Shown here piece after piece: positions 5,566 to 10,431 of a DNA stretch of 10,431 bases; the stretch's first letter is position 1, and every line of letters begins with the position of its first letter. The notes below the pieces were generated by a model that ran no database searches, was not told where the DNA came from, and saw nothing but the letters and a program-made list of their open reading frames with translations. The DNA is taken from contig PFFZ01000007.1 in the NCBI GenBank assembly GCA_002781805.1, positions 1 through 10,431 of the forward strand, written 5' to 3'. A program made the position numbers and the translations under genes. Source of the DNA: Nitrosopumilales archaeon CG15_BIG_FIL_POST_REV_8_21_14_020_37_12. Its GTDB lineage: Archaea; Thermoproteota; Nitrososphaeria; Nitrososphaerales; Nitrosopumilaceae.

Positions 5566-6923
5566 GATCTTCCAAACTTTTCCATTATAAGACAAATGCA
5601 TTTCGTAGTTTTTTTAAGCAAATCAATTCTGGCAAATTCATTGGGCGAATGAATTCTAGAAAACATGTAAGTGCTTCCAATTGAGATGCAAGGAGATTTT
5701 AGTATATCTGCAAATGAAAACATCGGCCCTGTTCCCGCATTTGAAACATTGATAATAGATTTCCCATAAGATTCGTCTGCTGCCTCTTTTACCTGTGTAA
5801 CAAAAGGATCAGAAGGATCTGTTCTTGCCGCTGCCTCGCCATGAAAAACTTTGACATCAATATCTGAAAACCCTTTTAGTTTCAAATGGTTCTTCAGTCG
5901 CATCACTTGTTTTTTGGGATCCATTTTAGGAACTAGTCTAAAATCAATTTTGACCAAAGCAGTTCCAGGAAGAACCGTTTTTGCGCCTTCTCCAGTGTAG
6001 CCAGACACAATCCCAGCAATGTTGCATGTTGCCCCTCCAACAAGCGCTTTCTTTGCATCAAGCCCTCTCAAGTTTCCTACAAATGAATCAACTCCAAATT
6101 CCTCTTTGAGAGATTTTTCATCAAACGGTTCTTTAGAGATTATATCCAAGTCAGTTTTTGAAAAAGGCACGACATCTTTGTACCAGTCTTTGATGAGGAT
6201 TTTTCCATTTTCATCACGAAGCGTTTTAAGTGCTTCAATTAGCCTCCATGCTGGATTTTTGATCAAAACAGCAAGACTGGAATGAGCATCACGAATAGAT
6301 TCAGTTACAGACAATTCAACAAAAAGCAAACCTTTCATTCCCAAACCCACTATAGGCCTATCCTTAGAGTCAACATAACCAAATTCCCAGATTACACCAT
6401 CACAAGAAAATTTCTTTTGATATTTTTTTAAATAATCTTCAATATGTGCACTGCCAGTTTCTTCCTCACCTTCAATGACAAATTTGACGTTACATGGGAC
6501 ATCTCCAGTTGTTTTCAGGCAGGCCTCCACAGCCTTGATTCTTGTAATTAGTTCTCCTTTGTCATCAGCAGAGCCTCGTCCAAAAACTTTGTTTCCTTTC
6601 ACTTTGCCACTAAATGGAGGATCATCCCAAAGTTCGAACGGCTCTGCAGGTTGCACATCATAATGATTGTAAAATAAAAGAGTCCGAGCAGGATTCGATT
6701 TAGACTTTATTTCGCCATAAACTAATGGAGCCACGCCTTTTTTTAATCGGAGTATTTCAGATTTTACCCCAGATTTGGCTAGCAATTTTTTGACCAGTTT
6801 TGAGCATTCCTCTATGCCTTCATTTTTTGCAGATACGCTAGGCTGTCTAATCAAAAGTTGCAAATCAGATACAAGATTTTTCATATTAGAGTCAATGTAA
6901 CGAAACGGATTCATGGAGTTCAC
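5562..6923 (-). CDS. M20-family metallopeptidase (ArgE/DapE/carnosinase-like dipeptidase)
   Basis: The 453-residue protein is a two-zinc M20 hydrolase of the carnosine-dipeptidase-like branch, acting in the cytoplasm on a small peptide or acylated amino acid that the sequence does not reveal. Visible motifs are YNHYDVQP with His87 and Asp89, GRGSADDKG with the probable bridging Asp120, and EGEEETGS (151-158) with the probable base Glu154 and ligand Glu155. The usual third-ligand region here reads VIWEFGYVD, so Glu180 may replace the Asp typical of carnosinases. MKGLLFVEL opens the lid/dimerisation domain, and IHSPNE near the C-terminus supplies the last His. No signal peptide is seen. GTG at 6923 overlaps the nnrD stop as GTGA, the classic coupled arrangement. 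ATG at 6914, three codons later, is an alternative start. Confidence 0.92.
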   Translation of the reverse strand: MNSMNPFRYIDSNMKNLVSDLQLLIRQPSVSAKNEGIEECSKLVKKLLAKSGVKSEILRLKKGVAPLVYGEIKSKSNPARTLLFYNHYDVQPAEPFELWDDPPFSGKVKGNKVFGRGSADDKGELITRIKAVEACLKTTGDVPCNVKFVIEGEEETGSAHIEDYLKKYQKKFSCDGVIWEFGYVDSKDRPIVGLGMKGLLFVELSVTESIRDAHSSLAVLIKNPAWRLIEALKTLRDENGKILIKDWYKDVVPFSKTDLDIISKEPFDEKSLKEEFGVDSFVGNLRGLDAKKALVGGATCNIAGIVSGYTGEGAKTVLPGTALVKIDFRLVPKMDPKKQVMRLKNHLKLKGFSDIDVKVFHGEAAARTDPSDPFVTQVKEAADESYGKSIINVSNAGTGPMFSFADILKSPCISIGSTYMFSRIHSPNEFARIDLLKKTTKCICLIMEKFGRS

Positions 6924-7783
6924 ACTATTTTATCAAAGGGCTTCATCACAAAAGGCAGTTCTTCCAGTAGATCCATAGATGTCATATGCAATCCCAATTT
7001 CTTTTGAGCCGATTTTCCTGCAAGCCCATTGATGTATGTTGCAGCCGCCGCAGATTCCAAAGCATCACGGTTCTTGGACAACATTCCTGCCACCAATCCA
7101 GATAAGACATCACCAGTTCCACCAACAGTCATGGCAGGTGTCTTTTTCTCATTAAGAAACGTAGTTTTCCCATCAGAGATAATATCAGTTGCGCCTTTTA
7201 GTAGTACAGTAAGTCCGTTTTCCTTTGCACATCGTTCAACGGTAGATATCCTTTCGGGTTTTGAATCAGATGGAGCAATACCAAACAGTCGCCTAAACTC
7301 ACCAGCATGTGGTGTCACTACAACATTCTTGTCGGGCAAAAATGGCAAGACTTCAGGAATCAGTGCACCTGCATCCAATGATAGCCTAACGTCTCGATCA
7401 AGTAGAGATTTTATCAGATTGATTAACGCATTTTTGTCTTGAACAGCGAGTCCCATTCCAATGGTTGCAGAATCAAGATTTTTTGGCAACACTCCAAGTA
7501 ATTTGTTTACAGCTCCACGAGTCAATTTTTGATCCACCAATGGTAAAACAATGAGATTTGGTGATATAGAACGAGTTGCAGTGACATTGATTTTTGGAAC
7601 TGCAGTATACACCAAATCAGTTCCGCAGCGCAGTGCGGCAATGGACGACAATATTGGGGCACCATGATAGATATAGCTGCCACCCACAACCAAGACGATC
7701 CCATTTTCTCCTTTTCTAGATTTTGCTTTTCGTGAAGGAATGAATTTTTTTACATGTGATAGTTGAAGAGATTTTCTAACCAT
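6920..7783 (-). CDS. nnrD: ADP/ATP-dependent NAD(P)H-hydrate dehydratase, standalone
   Basis: This ribokinase-fold enzyme repairs hydrated NADH and NADPH (NADHX, NADPHX) at the expense of ADP or ATP. Its 287 residues show the family landmarks: VVGGSYIYHGAPILSSIAALR near residues 32-52, LSLDAGAL, VTPHAGEFRRLFG, LLKGATDII, and GGTGDVLSG at about 221-229 with the probable catalytic Asp225. In many organisms the dehydratase is fused to the NAD(P)HX epimerase (YjeF N-domain); here only the dehydratase is present, and no epimerase gene is in the window. ATG 7783 fits a TATA-like box 27 bases upstream. The gene follows trmI by 51 bases and is translationally coupled to the M20 peptidase through GTGA. 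These enzymes share no obvious pathway, so linkage may simply be a housekeeping operon. Confidence 0.93.
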   Translation of the reverse strand: MVRKSLQLSHVKKFIPSRKAKSRKGENGIVLVVGGSYIYHGAPILSSIAALRCGTDLVYTAVPKINVTATRSISPNLIVLPLVDQKLTRGAVNKLLGVLPKNLDSATIGMGLAVQDKNALINLIKSLLDRDVRLSLDAGALIPEVLPFLPDKNVVVTPHAGEFRRLFGIAPSDSKPERISTVERCAKENGLTVLLKGATDIISDGKTTFLNEKKTPAMTVGGTGDVLSGLVAGMLSKNRDALESAAAATYINGLAGKSAQKKLGLHMTSMDLLEELPFVMKPFDKIV

Positions 7784-7805
7784 ACGCCATGTTTTAGCAT
7801 AGGAT

Positions 7806-7814
7806 GAATAAATC
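7806..7814 (-). promoter_or_regulatory. Putative TATA box for nnrD
   Basis: On the minus strand this reads GATTTATTC, centred about 27 bases before ATG 7783. It lies in the 51-base gap after trmI, so nnrD and the M20 gene may have their own promoter as well as any read-through. Confidence 0.42.
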
Positions 7815-7834
7815 TTGTTTTAGCGAGTGGAAAA

Positions 7835-8665
7835 TTAACCAGTATCGGATTTTTTTGATGTTTTTGCCTCTGATTTTTTAGATCCTCTATCAAAGAATGC
7901 TTTTCTTGCAAAACACAGGTAAGTCGTATGCCCAATACCCTGAAAGGAGTGCCTAGTTTTCCCCTCTCTGGCCTCAATAGTTCTCAGAATATGTTCTGTT
8001 GATTCAATATCAGTAAACTCGTTTTCAACTAGAGACATGGTTAGTTTTTCAAGTTGGTTCATGGTAGGGCAGATTGCAAAAATACAACCACTTCCTTTCA
8101 GCATTTTTCTTACTTGAGGAATTACCACCCAAGGATCACCTAAATCAATGAGTGCAACATCTGCATCATCAAAAGGTAGTTTCTTTGCAGTTTTTAAATC
8201 CAATTTTTCCTGGGTCACATATTTTGAAACTCCAGCTTTTTTGATGTTTTTTTCTGCGATTTTCATAAAATTTTCATCTACGTCAAAAGTGTAAACATGT
8301 CCGCGTGGCTTTACAACACTTGCAACAAACGAAGTTAATGAACCACTGCCAGTTCCAATCTCGAGAATTTTTTGTCCGCTTGTGATTCCAGCTCTTGCAA
8401 TAATGTAACCAATGTCCTTAGGATAAACGATTTGGGTGCCATGTTGGATTTTCATAATGTAATCATAGATGGTCGGTTTGAGAAGATAGACGTACTTGTC
8501 TTTGTTTGTAGTAAGTCTGGTACCATATTCTTTTCCTATTGCATCAGCATGTTTAATGACACCAATATGAGTATGAAGTGATTCTTTCCTAGAGATTTTT
8601 ACAAGCCATTTTTTTGATGAATTAAAGTAAAATAAGACAGGAGAGTTTTGCTTTATCCTTTCCAT
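7835..8665 (-). CDS. trmI: tRNA (adenine-N1)-methyltransferase TrmI-like
   Basis: The 276-residue protein has a small N-terminal beta domain, then a class I SAM methyltransferase fold. HGTQIVYPKDIGYI (about 75-88) is characteristic of the TrmI/Gcd14 family. LEIGTGSGSLT (101-111) is the SAM-binding loop, YTFDVDENFMKIAEKN the acidic ribose-binding motif, and ALIDLGDPW the family's DPW catalytic-site motif. Archaeal TrmI methylates N1 of A57/A58 in the tRNA T-loop and forms a tetramer. The Lys/Ser-rich tail after the fold (KKSEAKTSKKSD) is probably flexible and may touch RNA. ATG 8665 is chosen. The frame could extend 16 residues to a TTG at 8713, but that addition (LKSVDSYLKFLCSNF) does not resemble the family N-terminus, and a TATA-like stretch lies about 22-25 bases before the ATG. 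Confidence 0.9.
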   Translation of the reverse strand: MERIKQNSPVLFYFNSSKKWLVKISRKESLHTHIGVIKHADAIGKEYGTRLTTNKDKYVYLLKPTIYDYIMKIQHGTQIVYPKDIGYIIARAGITSGQKILEIGTGSGSLTSFVASVVKPRGHVYTFDVDENFMKIAEKNIKKAGVSKYVTQEKLDLKTAKKLPFDDADVALIDLGDPWVVIPQVRKMLKGSGCIFAICPTMNQLEKLTMSLVENEFTDIESTEHILRTIEAREGKTRHSFQGIGHTTYLCFARKAFFDRGSKKSEAKTSKKSDTG

Positions 8666-8680
8666 GAAATTAGAGCACAA

Positions 8681-8694
8681 AAATTTTAGATAAG
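8681..8694 (-). promoter_or_regulatory. Putative TATA box for trmI
   Basis: On the minus strand this reads CTTATCTAAAATTT, 16-29 bases before ATG 8665. The match is weak, but its place agrees with the leaderless pattern of the neighbouring genes and supports the ATG over the upstream TTG. Confidence 0.33.
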
Positions 8695-8721
8695 AATCTA
8701 CTGATTTCAGCAATACGCATT

Positions 8722-8731
8722 CATTAAATAC
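8722..8731 (+). promoter_or_regulatory. Putative TATA box for the 44-residue Cys/His protein
   Basis: CATTAAATAC is centred about 25 bases before ATG 8752, giving a leaderless mRNA. This is part of the argument that the tiny gene is real. Confidence 0.48.
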
Positions 8732-8751
8732 AGTAAGAAAAATTCAAGAGC

Positions 8752-8886
8752 ATGGCAAATATGAAATGCGTGTCATGTGGAATTAGTTTCTTTTCCCCGA
8801 TGGGATCAGACAAATGTTCTAGATGCACACCAAAAGAAGCACATGGGCATGAGGACCATTCTTGTGGCTGTGGGCATAGCCACTAA
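8752..8886 (+). CDS. 44-residue zinc-ribbon-like Cys/His-rich mini-protein
   Basis: ATG 8752 to TAA 8886 encodes a very small protein with two CxxC knuckles, Cys6-x2-Cys9 (KCVSCG) and Cys22-x2-Cys25 (KCSRC), spaced like a treble-clef or zinc-ribbon site. After these comes a His-rich tail (His31, 33, 36) ending SCGCGHSH, which adds Cys38, Cys40, His42 and His44. The first part can bind one zinc; the tail looks like a second metal site. Gene-like context is strong for its size: a TATA-like box about 25 bases upstream, a T-rich tract just after the stop, and position in an otherwise empty gap between the divergent trmI and the convergent argS. The CVSCG start recalls small archaeal zinc-finger proteins, but I cannot name a family. 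It could act in metal handling, RNA binding or as a small adaptor; none is shown by the sequence. Confidence 0.75.
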   Translation: MANMKCVSCGISFFSPMGSDKCSRCTPKEAHGHEDHSCGCGHSH

Positions 8887-8890
8887 TCCA

Positions 8891-8903
8891 TTTTTTAATT
8901 TTT
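8891..8903 (+). terminator. Poly-T terminator after the Cys/His mini-protein
   Basis: TTTTTTAATTTTT begins five bases after the TAA at 8884-8886. T-rich tracts on the non-template strand without a hairpin are the usual intrinsic termination signal in archaea. It would also keep this transcript from running into the oppositely oriented argS. Confidence 0.6.
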
Positions 8904-8947
8904 AAATCCCACAAACATGAAATTCTAATTACAACACCAGTAACAAC

Positions 8948-10431
8948 CTACATTCTATCAGGGGCTGCAATGCCTAACAAATCAAGAGATTTTTCAATTG
9001 TGGATTTAAACGAGTTAACCAAACACAATCGCGCACTTTCTAGTGCCTCATCACCCAAATCAAGAACATGTACATGTTCGTAAAATGAGTTAAATGCCAC
9101 GGCCAGATCATGACAATACCGTGCAATAACTTTTGGAGAAAAGTTCTTTGCAGCATCATAGACTTGAATGTCAAACAAACCAATTATCTTTATCAGATCC
9201 AATTCAGGCTGTTCATGTAGCAAGCCAAATTCAACATCAATAGAAGGAGTTTTTCCAGATTTTTCTATGATTCTTGCAGCCCTAGCATGAGTGTATTGAA
9301 TGTATGACGCAGTATCACCTTCCAAGCTAAGTGATTTTGTTAAATCAAACGCAATTATTTTGTCAAGATCCTGTTTAATCATTTCATAACGCAGTGTTCC
9401 CACAGACACGTGATGTGATATAGAGTCAACATCGCTTTCAGACATTTCAGGGTGCCGCTTCTTTGTCTCCTCAAAAGTCTTGTTTTTTAGTAACTCATAT
9501 ACAGAGTCAGCATTCACATACAGTCCCTTTCGTCCCGACATCTGAGCTTGCTTGCCATCCGTTTCAAGACCCAGAGTCTTTGCAGTTTCTGCACTGAGAG
9601 TTACGGATTCATATCCAAGATGGATGTACGCATCAGAGACAGATTTGAATTTAGCCATCAGAGAGGTAATAATTTTCTGCAATCTTGCTTGTCTGGAATC
9701 TATTACTGTGATTACTTTGTTGCCTGAAAAATTTTGTTTTGGTTCTGGAGACTTTTCAAGAGTGGTTTGCCACAAAACCTGATCGTTGGGCTGAGTTTTT
9801 TCATATTTTTTGTAATTAAAAGGATCATTCAACAACCCCAGCTTCCAAGCAGCATACGGAATGTCTTTTGCAATATAAGTTGCAGTACCATTGCTTCTGA
9901 CAATCACCTTATCTTCTTCCCCTCCATCACCGCGAATTACCCAGCATCCTTGGTTTTTGCCTTCTTTTTCAAACTCAATCAACTTCATTTCTTTTAGCTT
10001 CTCAAAGATTGTACCCCACAATCCAGAACGGATTATTTGAGATTCAAAATTCAGACAATCATAATAAACACCCAGATTCCAGCATGTCTCAAGTTGAGCA
10101 GATAAAACACGCCTGGTAATCTTATCTGCAAATCTAGCAGTTTCTGAACTTGCATCTTCTAATTCTTTTAGAGTGTTTTTTCGAATTTCCTCAAGAGTGG
10201 GATCTGACTCATATTTTTCGGTTGTTTTGACATAGACATCATCACCACAATAATGATCAAATTTTTTTCCCGTAGGAGGATCTTGTGGAAACCCAAAATG
10301 TTTGAATCCAACTATAATGTCGGCAACTTGCAATCCCGAATCGTCAACATAGTTTAGAACATTAACTTTAAAATTTGATTTTTTTAAAATTCTGGAGACA
10401 GTGTCGCCAATGATGATGTTACGTATGTGTC
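8948..10431 (-). CDS. argS: Arginyl-tRNA synthetase, N-terminus cut by right edge
   Basis: The minus-strand frame enters from the right edge and ends with TAG at 8948-8950; 493 full codons are visible. The first readable residues, HIRNIIIGDTVSRIL, are the end of the class I signature region (family GHxRN), so the N-terminal tRNA-binding domain and the first His of the HIGH motif lie outside. YVDDSGLQVADI and the KFDHYCGDDVY insertion follow. The block RSNGTATYIAKDIPYAAWKL and the MSGRKG loop (ArgRS form of KMSKS) complete the Rossmann active site. YIQYTHARAARII begins the all-helical anticodon domain, which closes with the typical SLDLLGIAAPDRM end. The enzyme charges tRNA-Arg with arginine using ATP. 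The TTG at 10333 is an internal Leu codon, not a start. It converges with the Cys/His mini-gene across 61 bases. Confidence 0.97.
   Translation of the reverse strand, partial: HIRNIIIGDTVSRILKKSNFKVNVLNYVDDSGLQVADIIVGFKHFGFPQDPPTGKKFDHYCGDDVYVKTTEKYESDPTLEEIRKNTLKELEDASSETARFADKITRRVLSAQLETCWNLGVYYDCLNFESQIIRSGLWGTIFEKLKEMKLIEFEKEGKNQGCWVIRGDGGEEDKVIVRSNGTATYIAKDIPYAAWKLGLLNDPFNYKKYEKTQPNDQVLWQTTLEKSPEPKQNFSGNKVITVIDSRQARLQKIITSLMAKFKSVSDAYIHLGYESVTLSAETAKTLGLETDGKQAQMSGRKGLYVNADSVYELLKNKTFEETKKRHPEMSESDVDSISHHVSVGTLRYEMIKQDLDKIIAFDLTKSLSLEGDTASYIQYTHARAARIIEKSGKTPSIDVEFGLLHEQPELDLIKIIGLFDIQVYDAAKNFSPKVIARYCHDLAVAFNSFYEHVHVLDLGDEALESARLCLVNSFKSTIEKSLDLLGIAAPDRM

Noticed and set aside
7029..7442. 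Plus-strand open frame opposite nnrD
   Set aside because: Mirror of a strongly conserved kinase-fold gene, Ser/Phe/Pro-rich, no promoter.
8666..8713. TTG-initiated N-terminal extension of trmI by 16 residues
   Set aside because: The extension lacks family resemblance and overlaps the likely promoter; ATG 8665 gives a normal-length protein.
10331..10333. TTG as the start codon of argS
   Set aside because: The frame continues upstream with conserved ArgRS sequence (HIRN to DDSG) up to the right edge, so the true start is outside the window.
1..10431. Search for mobile elements, CRISPR arrays, tRNA/rRNA genes, toxin-antitoxin or defence modules
   Set aside because: Nothing seen by eye: almost all sequence is accounted for by housekeeping genes, gaps are at most 133 bases, and no direct repeats, integrase/transposase motifs or cloverleaf-like elements were found. 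An automated tRNA and repeat scan could confirm this.

Overview
The window reads as a piece of core chromosome from an ammonia-oxidising archaeon of the Nitrosopumilus type (Thaumarchaeota/Nitrososphaerota). The reasons are the AT-rich sequence, a CdvA-like cell-division protein, a 20S proteasome beta subunit, an archaeal tRNA m1A methyltransferase, an MCT-1-like PUA protein, and TATA boxes placed 22-30 bases before many start codons, as expected for leaderless archaeal transcripts. The lineage is inferred from gene content and style; no database comparison was possible.

Layout. Bases 1-352 (minus) hold the N-terminal part of cdvA, cut by the left edge. Divergent from it runs a plus-strand group: a 94-residue unknown protein (486-770), a two-domain ThyX-family protein starting with TTG (803-2422) and methionine-R-sulfoxide reductase msrB (2454-2852). 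After a 125-base gap come homoserine dehydrogenase (2978-3988) and a PUA-domain protein (3985-4461), joined by a TTGA stop/start overlap. A noncatalytic-looking proteasome beta subunit (4458-5054, minus) faces them tail to tail. From the same short intergenic region a DoxX-like membrane protein (5146-5565, plus) is transcribed the other way. It collides tail to tail with a minus-strand series, in transcription order trmI (8665-7835), NAD(P)HX dehydratase nnrD (7783-6920) and an M20 metallopeptidase (6923-5562). A 44-residue Cys/His-rich mini-protein (8752-8886, plus) sits between trmI and argS. The argS gene (minus) fills 8948-10431 and loses its N-terminus at the right edge.

The genes are mostly housekeeping: division, translation and tRNA modification, protein turnover, amino-acid and nucleotide metabolism, and repair of damaged metabolites or proteins. 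I see no mobile element, CRISPR array, rRNA or tRNA, and no convincing new multi-gene system. The points most worth a second look are the ThyX-family protein, whose two halves each keep a different part of the ThyX signature, the proteasome beta subunit with Ala in place of the catalytic Thr1, the tiny Cys/His protein, and several stop/start and stop/stop overlaps.
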